Assembly (NCBI GenBank): GCA_964017235.1
Contig: OZ024933.1
Location: 10,667,962-10,731,961, forward strand
DNA: 64,000 bases
Direction: 5' to 3'
Origin: Sabellastarte sp. h YS-2021
Lineage: Eukaryota > Annelida > Polychaeta > Sabellida > Sabellidae
Shown: positions 33,061-43,440 of the stretch, in pieces
Position numbering within the stretch: the first letter of the stretch is position 1
Layout: each line of letters begins with the position of its first letter
The notes under the pieces: generated by a model
Told to the model about the DNA's origin: nothing
The model's input: only the letters and a program-made list of their open reading frames with translations
Database searches by the model: none
Program-made: the position numbers and the translations under genes

Positions 33061-34319
33061 TTTCAGCCCGGCTGTGTCTGTTGAATAATGTTTATTGAAA
33101 TATGTTCTCTCATTGCACCTTAGACTTTGCTCTGAGCAGAGATAAAGTACTTTTAAGGTCTATATTCGTGGTATTACAGTTGAGCTCTATTTACAGTGGT
33201 GATTGCACAGTCCTGACCCTGGACAAATCCAATCTAATCAGGCAAGCTTATCAAGGTTGTGAGCATCACAAACATATTTAATATATATTTGTTGCCGACT
33301 ATATGTATAAGTTGCTGAATATGCTACTAAACTCCAAAAATGGGCTCCATCTTGAGGCTTGTGGTAATAGTGAGATGACAGATTGGATAGGTTTGAACAC
33401 AATCCTATGAATACATCATGTGACATCTCTGACACAATGGGTTACAAGACGCAGACCTCCTCCTCAATTTTGGCCCTCCTTTGTTTGGCTGATCGTTTTT
33501 CTTTGCAGGGTTCCATTGGTGTCAGTCATAGGTCTGTGTTGTATATGTAGTCATATGTATCTATATATATAATATAAACAATATCATTATATATCATATA
33601 AAAAGGAAACAAAGTAGTAAATGAGTAGCCAAAAAACAGAAAACAAATGTCCTTCTGTTCCCCTGTAAATATGCTTTGTATTATAAGTAATTATTGCCCT
33701 TCAAAATGTATAATATTCAATAATGAAAAAATGCATTGAATGTAGGTTAATCAAATCACATCTCTTATGACATGTTAAAAGCCTTAAGAAATTTCGTATA
33801 GCTTACCACTGAAGGTGTTTTACAAAGCATTAAGCTTTAAAGTCTAGGAAAATTGAAATGGAATGACGTAAGTTGTTTTATAATTTAGAGTTCAAGTTGC
33901 TTACACAATCTTCTTCAGCCAAATAGATTGTAATTTATTACATTGATAAATTCTTATCTCTATAGAGTGCAGCGCATCATTTTCGATATAATGATCAAGC
34001 TAAATAGTAGAATAATGTGTTTTTTGCAGGGTATTGTAATGATTTATGGCGTTCCTGTAAAAACCTATAATGTCTGTGCAAAATCATATTATTACTATTA
34101 CTTTTAGATCTACATTTGTCAGTATTATTCGTCTAAAATCTTATAACTGATATTATTACTATCATTTTCTTGCAAACTAAAGTCCCTCAAAGGAAAGCAT
34201 ATATGTTGATTCAGTTGTTTCTTCGTAACTGTAAACACACTTTAATGTTTACTTTAATGCTTCAAGACAACATAACTTTTGTATGAATTTTATTTATAAA
34301 CCAGAATGATAAAAAAATT
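33061..34319. other. Gene B intron, nothing firm
   Basis: A TTTGCAGGGTTCCATTGG stretch near 33505 might be a remnant of the LINE motif B (GVPQGS region), too short to be sure. TA-rich runs occur at 33545-33600. No exon recognised. Confidence 0.3.
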
Positions 34320-34395
34320 AAGAAGTGGTACAGAAGGGATTTGAATCCTCGACCTTAGGATTGGAAGTTCTGGGTGTTGCACTGACGACCACTGA
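34320..34395 (-). repeat. tRNA-like sequence (SINE head or tRNA pseudogene)
   Basis: On the minus strand GTAACTCAGTGGTCGTC resembles a tRNA A box and GAGGATTCAAATCCC resembles a B box with the T loop, about 45 bases apart. Stems pair poorly (the T arm has mismatches), so it is not called as a working tRNA. No matching 3' tail of a SINE was found next to it. Confidence 0.45.
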
Positions 34396-34880
34396 GTTAC
34401 AAAAAATTGAGAACCTGTTAAATGTTATTTATTTTTTCATCCGTAATGCACTCGTTCAAAAGATTCTTTAGAAGTGGGGGTTTCAAATTTCTAACGATTT
34501 TTTTCTTTTCATTTATCGTCTTTGATGCTTTATATTCATGCCAACAGTGGTTATTTAAATTATTGTAAAATAAATCATTCGTATAGAATAACTTAAGTTT
34601 AACTTAAGTGTGGACCATATTGGTTGAATAATAAATCCCCTCACAGTCACAAGAAATCCGTTTTTCGTAAATATATTAATATTAACTTCTCGCTTTTATG
34701 TTATTAAAATCCATGCAGAAATAAGGGCTATATTGTTATAGAAAATCTGAAGTGAGAGTGGATTATTTTAAAAATACTCGGTGACGTCAGAGGTGAGCCA
34801 TTAATAGTTCAGCACTCTTATTCATGGTCTGCCACTCAATGAAGTGCGAACTATACTGCTTTACCGTACCGTACAAGTAA
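34396..34880 (+). other. Gene B intron
   Basis: AT-rich intron. Nothing recognised. Confidence 0.3.
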
Positions 34881-34923
34881 ATGATAAGTTCTGAGAACCC
34901 AAGCTTTGATGGAAAATCTACAG

Positions 34924-34942
34924 AGAATTACACAGGCACAAG
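34924..34942 (+). CDS. Gene B, candidate juxtamembrane microexon
   Basis: The donor is AAG|GTATGC at 34942/34943. Taking the acceptor CTACAG at 34918-34923 gives a 19-base exon that enters in phase 1 and leaves in phase 2. That is exactly what is needed to join the transmembrane exon to the tail exon at 35134, and it contributes E-N-Y-T-G-T-R. The same frame stays open back to an ATG at 34881 and reads SSENPSFDGKSTENYTGT. The NPSF motif is typical of cytoplasmic receptor tails, so a longer exon beginning at 34890-34910 is possible if another exon corrects the phase. The pyrimidine tract is weak in all versions. Confidence 0.45.
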
Positions 34943-35133
34943 GTATGCCATGTATTATTTCTCTTGGTTTGGAGGGAATGTATATGTTTCTCCTATCCCT
35001 GCCCGCAAGTGTACCTAACTGTGCAAAATTTTCTGTCATGTTTTCGTTTTAAAATGTTATAACCTGTAAAAATATTGTTATAATCACAAAGAGTCTACAT
35101 TTGTCCATATCTCTATTCCTTTTGAATGGACAG

Positions 35134-35212
35134 GATTCCAGAACGACTGGGAGTACAATTCAAACCATCCAGTCAAGAGGATGAATGTGAAAGTGGACCC
35201 CTTAATGAACAG
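35134..35212 (+). CDS. Gene B, cytoplasmic-tail exon
   Basis: A 79-base exon with acceptor TTTTGAATGGACAG and donor AACAG|GTAAAT. Two frames are open. In the preferred one (entering in phase 2, leaving in phase 0) it reads IPERLGVQFKPSSQEDE and ends ECESGPLNEQ. It is acidic and Ser/Pro-rich, and resembles gene A's exon at 724-807, which also leaves in phase 0. In the alternative frame (phase 1 in) it reads GFQNDWEYNSNHPVKRM and would join directly to the transmembrane exon. The first is preferred because of the match to gene A and because the next exon then closes quickly. Confidence 0.6.
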
Positions 35213-35234
35213 GTAAATATATTCTCTCATCAGT

Positions 35235-36000
35235 CAAGGTCACGACATATTAAGTTTCAACACAAAATTGAACACACACAAACTTAAAAAAATTGTTAAG
35301 AAACTAAAATTACTTAAACGACCCCACATAGAAACATAGAGGTTGTAAATGACTGGTTTATACAATGTAAAATCTAAACGGTGGAGCAGTGTTGAGAAGG
35401 TAAACATGTAACTGGTGGAGCAGTGAAGTGCTGATGTATACACATGGCCAGACAAAGGTGTAGTGCAGGGTGACGAAGGGGAAGGAGGGAGTGACGTGTT
35501 GCTCCAAGAACTTCCAACAACAATGATGCAAATTAACTTTGTAAGCCAGAAAGTAAACAAACTATGGCGGGAAAATAAGGCTGTGAACATTTACTGACAC
35601 ATGTAGTATAGCCATTAATGAGGCACGTGGTTTAAGGTTAAGTAAACAATAAATTCAAAAACAAGCCTGCCAGAAAGGCAGTGAATTCTATTTACACTGA
35701 CACATTTGACACTAATTAGGCATATGACTTGAACTGGATTCCTGACTTTGTTACAAGTAATTAAGACCTGGCCCTTAACTGAAAAGTTGTGACAAGCACA
35801 ACCAATACAGTCAAGGTCAAGGTCCAAGATAAGTTAGTATAGATAGTTGGTATTATAAAACAAACAATATATATAATGGGATAAGAGCCTTTTATTTTAC
35901 AAAACACACAAGTACGACATATTAAGTTTCAACCCAAAATTTGACACACACTAATAAATTGGTAAGAAACTAAAATTACTTAAAAGGCCCAAACTTTTAT
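35235..36000. repeat. Direct repeat pair beside DIRS-like fossil C
   Basis: A block of about 80 bases starting GACATATTAAGTTTCAAC occurs at 35243-35325 and again, diverged, at 35916-35990. Both contain AAGAAACTAAAATTACTTAAA. The second copy ends just before the tyrosine-recombinase fossil. These may be terminal or internal repeats of that element, which are known for DIRS-type retroelements. Open frames in between show no family resemblance. Confidence 0.5.
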
Positions 36001-36089
36001 TTAAGTAGGATTTGTTGAAAAGTAGTGGCCACCGTTGAGGAGGCTTTTGGTGTGTGTTTGAAGTAGTGGTTTATTGCAGAGGAGGACCA

Positions 36090-36500
36090 GCCCCTATGTG
36101 CTTTTAAGTTTTGAGGAGGATGTTGTGGTCAGCGGCCCAGGACTCAGCTGATTGCCTGGATATGTGAAAGCCATAGTTGGCTGGATTGAGGCCAAGAGAC
36201 CTGATAATTTTTGTAAGATTGGAGGAGACCATGGATGAAGTGAGGATAGCGAGGCCAGTGGGAAAGGGAATGAGGAAGAGGGGAGAGAAGGGAGGGGCTG
36301 AGAGCAAAACCAGGAGGGCTTTGAGGGCAGATTTCGGGCACAGAGGGGATGGGGAGAGTGAGGAGATTTGAACCACTTGGTGGGCATTTGAGGACTGCAA
36401 GGACTTGCTCCACTTGAGAAAAATGTGAGCCCCAGGGGGCCAAAACTTATGTCACCTCTGAGTAGATTTCTGGTGGCGTCAAACGACGGTTTCCACCAGC
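36090..36500 (-). mobile_element. DIRS-like fossil C (tyrosine-recombinase part)
   Basis: Minus-strand sequence shows a GDIS-F-GP-GL segment, a LCPKSALKALL segment and a C-terminal LGLNPANYGFH region, in the order found in DIRS-type tyrosine recombinases. Only the recombinase part is recognised. It is broken and old. The direct repeats at 35243 and 35916 lie downstream in the element's own direction. It sits between two exons of gene B, in the opposite orientation to the gene. Confidence 0.6.
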
Positions 36501-37230
36501 CTGAAAGAAACCCGTTGCTCACTCGAATATGCGACATGAGAATCATTCCAATCAATATTTTTACCTGGACCTGCACAGAAAAATAGTTTGTCAATATTCT
36601 TTCCATTTTTAAATGATTTTTTACTAGTGCTTACGGGAAACATCAAATGACACTACATAAATAAAGCCTGAATGTATTTTGATACTCCTACAATGACTAC
36701 AACGGCTAGTGTTGGCCAACTGATCTTTACAAAGTTGCAGTGAAACAAAAATATTTAATATTTCTAAATGTGCTATGCTGTATTACAAGCATATTCTCAA
36801 ATGAATTTTTACGGATGGCGATTAAAGCTTCTGTGTATGTCAATACTCTATGTTTCAATTAAGGAAGCTACAATAACACGATCAATGCTTACAATGGAAT
36901 TACTTTGTGATAAAAAAGATACTACAAAAAGCAGGGAGTATTTATATCGCTCTTGAGAATATTCTTCAGAATATATAAGTAAAGTTATTGTTACTTAGTG
37001 TCTTTTTTGTACGTGTACGTCCAATATGATTCCAATATGATTTTTGAGTTTTAAATTTCGAAATAGTTTCGATGACATACTAGTTTGTATAATGCTATAT
37101 AATTTTGTCTTTTGAAATACATTTTGCTGATGAAAAAGTTTATACAAGGTGCAAATGCATTTGTAAAAGTTGATGTAACATATAGATAAATATATTGATA
37201 TAAATAACAATGGTCTCTGTTAATTTTCAG
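36501..37230 (+). other. Last intron of gene B
   Basis: AT-rich intron ending in a good acceptor, CTGTTAATTTTCAG at 37217-37230. Nothing else recognised. Confidence 0.4.
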
Positions 37231-37266
37231 GCAAATGGAGATGGGCAAGAGAAAAAAGAAGTTTGA
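37231..37266 (+). CDS. Gene B, terminal exon
   Basis: Following the acceptor, the phase 0 frame reads ANGDGQEKKEV and stops at TGA (37264-37266). Joined to the tail exon it gives a short acidic, then basic, C-terminus similar in length to gene A's KESDKSGQEALGQ. In the alternative frame (one base from this exon completing an AGG codon) the coding part would run QMEMGKRKKKFDMIYLNRGLL in two overlapping pieces and stop at 37295-37297. Both frames are fully open across 35134-35212 and this exon, which is unusual. The conserved neighbour supports the first. Confidence 0.55.
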   Translation, partial: ANGDGQEKKEV

Positions 37267-39200
37267 TATGATTTATTTGAACCGTGGCCTTCTCTGAGAA
37301 CAAACAAGAGGATACTTTTAGAGAATACTACAAAATATTTTGTTTGTTCTAAAACATCTATCCATTGTGTTTTCATAACATATTTTTCAGGAGTAACACT
37401 CTCCTTGTTGATTATAACTTCTATAGTAATTCACTACTTCATATAGATGAATTATTTGTGTGCTAATTTGTTTGAGTACATGATTTACTACAATTATGCT
37501 TTAAAATAGTTAATGTTGCTTGTGTTTGCATGTCACAAAACCAAATGCTATGTATGATAATTGATTTCTAAGATCTTGTATTTGTTATATATATTTTTAA
37601 CTGTATATCTGCATGTATTCGTTACACAAACTTGTTTTGTTATGCTTAATGTTTGCTACTTTTAGTATATATATTTATACATACCAGTATGTACACTTTG
37701 CCAAACTATTATTATAGAAAACTTTATTTAACCGCTTTAAAATGTACCCATTTAGACTTTTCCATTCAAATCACCATGTTTCTTGTAGAGGTACCTTACA
37801 AGCAACACTGTTCAACTTAAGTTGGGAAAAATGATTGTGATGTTTTCAGAACTGATCACTTCGAGCAACAGCACTAAATCTTTATTTTCCTATATCACAT
37901 TATTTCCATGATATATTTCTGTATTTTGAAATCTTTACACATTTATTTGTCTAACTCAAATTACTCCATTTAGTAGTGGCTTATGTGGCTTATTGCATTA
38001 TAAAATCTTTTTACATTATTATTTCTTGTGTATTATTTCTAGATAATTCCATCTAATTTTACAACATGGACTATTAATTTCTTACTGATTTATCTATTTG
38101 TTATGTTATATGTAACACTGGTCATTGATGTATCATATCAGTCAACACCTTCACAGCTCGTAGACATCCAGTTAAAATAACAAGTCTAATTTTTTATCCT
38201 TTTTACACTGAGAAAGTATGAAATTTAAGCATTGTCTCCGCTGCTTTGTATGCAAATTCATTGTGCATTTGCCTTGTATGTGTTTTAGTAAGAACTGTGT
38301 TTTAAGTGTGTGTTGCAAGTCCAAGTCTATGACACAAGCAAGCTATTACTATTCCTAGCTAGACAGTCCATATTAATTCAACCAGAATGAGAAAGGTACC
38401 AGCCAGACAAAAACAAGGCATATATAATAATGCCCAAGCTTATCTGTTGGACAGACACAGAGAGACATATCATTTATATCAGGCAACACATTATTTGGCT
38501 AACTCAAAATTCATTCAAATCCTATTATCTGAACTTTGCAAAATTCAACATGGTTACTAAAATGATTTGACTGTGGAACACTTGAAACATTCTTTAACAA
38601 TTGCTGAAATAATATCCATCATTCAACATTCTGATGAAAAATTGATATTTGAAAAACGTTGAAGGTGTGTTAATGAAGGCAGGCTGTGAAAAAAATAAAT
38701 GTCAAGATGGGAAAAACAATTTAATAACAGTGAAGAGTGAATAGTTAGAGTGAACATGAATGAATTGTGAAATATTTGTGAAATTGTGGTATGTGAAAAC
38801 ATGATAATAACTTTACTCAAAAGCAAATAATTTCAATAAAAGATGTACAGAGTATTTATTTGTGTTTTCAATGACTTTCCTAAAGATCCTGTCTTCTCCA
38901 ATGTCTGCATAGCAGCTGGATAAGGTAATTAAATAGCCACTCTTCTTGCAGAAACTCTTTTATCAAAGCCATGCAAAATTCACACTTTCCAGAAAACTGA
39001 ACTTTCAATACAACTCCCAGAAATTCAAAAATGTGGCAATACAACAGTGATAGCCCAGCGAAGGGACTGAATTGGCTGAGAGTTAACATTATCAAAACGT
39101 CCTCAATGACATATACAAAAAAACATCATAAATGAAGACGACAATGATATGTGAGTGCATAGCAAAAGCATTATACTGTTACTTTCTTATATAATATTAT
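37267..39200 (+). other. 3' UTR and downstream flank of gene B
   Basis: AT-rich non-coding sequence. AATAAA at 38835-38840 is a reasonable polyadenylation signal, about 1.6 kb after the stop. Nothing else recognised. Confidence 0.35.
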
Positions 39201-39313
39201 ACAGATAATGACCAAGTGGCACTCCATTATATAAACTTAATGGCCTGAGGCCCTGAAAGGGCCGAAGGGTCATAAAGTTTACATAATGGAAGTGTCAGGA
39301 GGCAATTATCTGT
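39201..39313. repeat. 113-base hairpin element
   Basis: Inverted repeat: ACAGATAAT at 39201-39209 pairs with ATTATCTGT at 39305-39313. CACTCCATTATATAAACTT pairs with AAGTTTACATAATGGAAGTG. At the centre GGCCCTGAAAGGGCC is itself a hairpin. This layered palindrome looks like a tiny MITE or foldback unit. It shares the CTCCATTATG motif with the hairpin at 40624-40655. Confidence 0.65.
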
Positions 39314-40561
39314 TATAAAACCCTGTAAATTAAAACCAATTTATTAATTAAATAATTTAACACCTTGTACCAAATGATCAACCTAGACAATCTTTGTAAT
39401 GTTTCCTTTGGTGTGCATACCATATAGGGCTTTTATAAATTAGTTCTATGTTTCTTTGTTTCAATACACAATCAACATTGTTTCAGCACATGTACCACTG
39501 GTTTTCCTTTGTGGAAAAATATAATTTTGGATAAAGCTTGAAAAGTTTTAATATAATCTGACTGCCACAAACTTTAACCATGGATAGTGATAATTGATAA
39601 AATATGGATCTGTGACTTACAGAAAGCACTTTTCAGAAAACAAATAGACTGCTCATTAAACAATGCTGTGGATAATTTGTTGTGGTGAGTGTTTCATGTT
39701 ACTTTATTAATCGGTGCTTATTTTAAGACAGTAAGCTATTATTTTTGTGTTTCAGACATTGAAAGTACAAGAAACTGGAAAATTACCTACTTCTTTTATT
39801 TTGTGTTGAAGTTTTTGGGTTTCTCAATATTTTATTTTGTGTGCTTCTTTGTCTTTTAATTTGGAATCAAGGAAAAAGATCGTCTCCAGGAAAAAAGCCT
39901 CATAGAACGAATGCCTACTCCACATTTTGTATTTCAGTAATACCTCCTATGAATATTAATCCACAACATTAAGAACAAAATTCATTAAAACCATCGTGTA
40001 TCATTTTAGGAGTATATAACAAACTGTAATAAGGTAAATTTAAATCTTTGGTTTAAACTTGAAAACATTGAATATTTAAATCAAATTTAAACCCAGCAGT
40101 AATGCATTTCAGCACTGCATTTTTCAACTACGTTTTTTTTTCATTCTACTTCAGTCAATTTTGAGCCACTAAAAACGCTCCTTTTAATATAGTATGCTGG
40201 GTTAGATTTTCAGAGTGAGTTTGTTTGAAAGTTAACTGCTCCTTTAACTTCACAGAAGATTATTGCCAAAAAATGACATTGTAAAGAAATGCAAAGAATC
40301 AAGAAATATCTAACTTTATAAATTAAATTGCTTGTTTTTTATTTGTCAAGAGGTATATTTTCAAGGTAGCATTTTTCCATGAGGTGTTTTCCTATGCACT
40401 CTGAATGTCATTCAGAATTGAAAAAACTTTATAAATGTACCCACTGAACTAATTAATATGAAAGAAGTTGTGAAAACATTTCAATATTGAATGTATTGTG
40501 CTGAGGGTGACTGGCAAATACCCTTTTGTTCTTGGCAGACTGGACAATGAACTAAACCACA
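39314..40561. other. AT-rich intergenic spacer
   Basis: No exon, RNA gene or repeat partner recognised. Confidence 0.3.
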
Positions 40562-40622
40562 ATCCACTGTAATAATGTGGTGTAATAATGTGCTGTAATA
40601 AGGTGGTGTAATAATGTGGTGT
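40562..40622. repeat. 13-base minisatellite
   Basis: About four copies of GTAATAATGTGGT (one with GTGCT, one with AAGGTGGT), immediately followed by the hairpin at 40624. Confidence 0.7.
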
Positions 40623-40623
40623 T

Positions 40624-40655
40624 AACTCTCCATTATGCAAACATAATGGAGAGTT
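40624..40655. repeat. Perfect 14-base-pair hairpin
   Basis: AACTCTCCATTATG, loop CAAA, then CATAATGGAGAGTT. The stem is perfect. No T-run follows, and in a eukaryote this is not a terminator. It is more likely the end or core of a small palindromic element related to 39201-39313. Confidence 0.7.
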
Positions 40656-41764
40656 GAGACAATAGAAGGGTGGCCCATCTGGGTTTTATAAGGGAATAAT
40701 GAATAAAAACTCAAATGATAATTAGATCCAGGATTTTAATGTGAAGTGAATAGGAGAAACCTTCAGATATTTTATAACCCCAAGAGCAAAAATTATGAGA
40801 AAAATAGTATAAAAATGATGAAAGATGACAATGGTCATTAATTGACTAAACAGGCCAGAAATTAACCATTAAAAGACCTTATCTGTCAAGTAGCATTCGA
40901 AAGCAATATGTATTCTACATGACCATGTCTGTTGGCTGGCATTCGACATACCCATATGATAAGCCAGCTTTCCTTCAGTACTGTAGAATAAAACGTCTTG
41001 GTATATATAAATACTTTATTTAAAGTATTATGTACGGGGACGTTATGGATGACGTAAAACACTTGTGGTGAGTTTTTTAGTAACTTAAACTGTCTGCAAG
41101 CTCTTGATCCAAGATTTTCCTTCAGTGTAGTAAAATAATCCTCCGTTGGTGTTGTGGGAACTAAATATATAAAAATTCTACTATCAAAATCTCTTTGCAA
41201 TACAGATAAAAATATTGGAAAATGTATACTAGGAAGAACTTTTAAAATTATCTAAATGTACCTGTCCATGTGAAGTAAGTGAAGTTCTGAAGTGAATGGA
41301 ACATAACAAAACTGCAGGAATGGATAACATTAGGTCTTTATTTCTAAAATGAGTATGGACAAAATTAAAATTTCCGTTTACCAGGGTAATAAATAGATGG
41401 AAATAAAAGGAGATAAAGAATGATGCCTTTTGAAAATCTGGAAACCATTTTGGTGTGCTGCCAAACCAGATTAAACCTATTCTTGATGAAACCATTTCAG
41501 AAACTCACAGGGCAGACAGATGAGTGATTGCACAAGGCTTATTATGAGGCATTTGACTCCATTTCTGGAAATTTTCATACAACACTCTTGACTTTTTGGC
41601 TTAAGTGACAAAATTGGTGATTGGGTTTAACTTTTCGACAATGAAGTTAAAATGTATGTACTACAAAGTGGATAACTGTATGAAGAAACACATATCAGTT
41701 GATAAGGTGATCATTTCTCACAATAACTAAATACCTTTATTGCCAAGATTATGGCGCTCTTTTT
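40656..41764. other. Intergenic spacer without recognised genes
   Basis: Two minus-strand frames of 88-104 codons (40886-41200 and 41229-41495) have no family resemblance. There are faint LINE-like hints (for example ACTGCAGGAATGGATAACATTAG near 41312 on the plus strand), too weak to call. Confidence 0.25.
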
Positions 41765-41975
41765 TTACTTATTTATTTGGGGTTTTAACATCACTGTAAA
41801 CACTGTAAAGGTTGTATCTCGTACTTTTGTAGGAAGGCGAGACCTGTATATACAGTTTGCCAAGTTTTTGTACTGCACACTGTTGATCATCAGTAAGGAA
41901 CTAGGGCTTGAACTGCTGACCTCAGGGTGGGAGGCAAGTGTGTTACCTCTGTACCACCGTGGCTCACCTGCTTTG
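41765..41975 (-). repeat. tRNA-derived SINE
   Basis: Minus-strand head: GAGCCACGGTGGTACAGAGG (A box region), then CACTTGCCTCCCACCC, then AGTTCAAGCCC (B box), as in the copy at 25160-25240. The tail, toward 41765, ends in GTTAAAACCCCAAATAAATA and an A-rich run, which is a plausible SINE 3' end. Open frames here on both strands follow the repeat. Confidence 0.6.
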
Positions 41976-42630
41976 ATTATACATAATCCAGAAATCACAG
42001 ACATTTAAAATAAAAATATCTATTAAAGAACAACTTAACATTTCTGTAAATCTTGATTGGGCAATTTAGAGTTTTTAACTTTCTGGGATAATTTTTAATG
42101 TCAATTTGAATGTTATGCCAGAAATAAATTTATTTAATATTGTGTAAAAACTAATCTTTGGAATATATGAGACAGTTGACAGTAATAAGAAAAATAACTG
42201 CACTGAAAAAACTTGATACTTTATAAATTTAGTCATGTTTTTTTAATCTTACCATCAAAGGAAAAAAATCTTTGGAAGTTTCATTTTTTCCAATTTCTGT
42301 GGAGTAACAACCAGATAAAATAAAAAGAAATTGTGACTATACTATTGGTGGTTATTTTATGAAATGTACAGAGATAACAAAAGCATTATTTGAAAATAAA
42401 ACATTTTATGATTTTTTTTGCTAAAAAGATGACTACTCTCTGGATTCATGTACTTTTAAATTGTCACAGACTTTGCTTGAAAAAAACATTATTTATAATA
42501 ACAACCTAGGTATTTTCAATTTTTGTCTGCGGTATAATCCCATAAATCTATGAGGGACATTTATACTTCTCAGGCGTGTATAGAAAGGGATAATTTTCTC
42601 ATTGGTGGTAGTGTGAATAACAATGGTCAA
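41976..42630. other. Spacer upstream of gene C
   Basis: AT-rich. The frame of the signal-peptide exon stays open back to an ATG at 42550, but the sequence there is not hydrophobic. No promoter motif can be assigned with confidence. Confidence 0.3.
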
Positions 42631-42691
42631 ATGAAACCTATTGGAAAGAGAAATATGACGTTAACTCTCATATACTTGATAGTCATCACAG
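42631..42691 (+). CDS. Gene C, candidate signal-peptide exon
   Basis: From ATG 42631 the frame reads MKPIGKRNMTLTLIYLIVIT and then meets a donor ACAG|GTAAAT at 42691, leaving in phase 1. A basic n-region (K, K, R) followed by a hydrophobic core is a classical signal peptide. First exons of type I receptors commonly end in phase 1 just after it. The position, 5.4 kb downstream of the gene B stop on the same strand, fits the start of a next tandem gene. No ectodomain exon was recognised downstream, so this is a partial and uncertain call. The inner ATG at 42655 would leave too short a signal. Confidence 0.4.
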
Positions 42692-43204
42692 GTAAATACT
42701 GGTGCGAAATTTCATCAAATAATTCAAATCTGAGAAATTTTATTTAGATAAAACCTGGCTATGCTTTTGACTTACAGATTCTCTTGTAATCTGAATAAAG
42801 GATGTCAAGACTTTTATGAATCATTCAAAAAGATGCGCTGAAAAGGAAGATTTGAAATAACTTGGTGATGAAAATAAAATTAATTTCTTGACAACAATTT
42901 ATAGAATATGCTTCAAGTCTGTGCATGACAAAAATATATATATATCTGTTACCAGTACAGAATTATGCAAATATATTATACACAAAACATTTTGCATAAG
43001 GTTAAAAAACCTAAAATTAAAGTAGTATAATAGTTTGAATAACCTGAAGCACTGGACCTTATTAGAAACTTGACTGTAGTTTGAGTCAAATGAAAATGCT
43101 AAATTGTTGGATACAGTAAACATATATATAATATTTGGCCTTCAAACTTCATTTAAATATTTAAAGAAAATTATATTTATTTGTGTGCAATGTAAAAACA
43201 AGGC
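42692..43204. other. Possible first intron of gene C
   Basis: AT-rich, nothing recognised. Confidence 0.3.
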
Positions 43205-43440
43205 TACAAAGGAATTTCAGTCCAGTAGCATGAACACAAAGCCACCAGAGACACAAGTACTGCACTGAAGCAGTCACCCAAACCATGCAGTACTAATGTA
43301 TCCCATCGATGTTTAACGTCTTTACAAGACAGACGGTCACTGTAGCTACACCACAATTGATAAAAGTTTGGAGACAAAAAAATGAACAAACGTGTTATTC
43401 TTAGAAGCATAATCCTTGCTAGAGCTCACGCTTAAAAATC
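43205..43440. repeat. Dispersed repeat, copy 2 (partner at 6170-6385)
   Basis: Same order of landmarks as the copy at 6170-6385, same orientation. This copy also has GTTTAACGTCTTTACAAGAC, a motif shared with other repeats in the window near 16265. Confidence 0.6.

Noticed and set aside
34320-34395. Functional tRNA gene
   Set aside because: A and B boxes are recognisable but the arms do not form good stems and the sequence sits in an intron full of repeats.
36094-36606. 170-codon proline/serine-rich minus-strand host gene
   Set aside because: Overlapping frames show the tyrosine-recombinase pattern of a DIRS-like fossil, so the long frame is incidental.
40624-40655. Transcription terminator hairpin
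   Set aside because: The hairpin is perfect but the context is eukaryotic, no T-run follows, and a related hairpin nearby points to a repeat.
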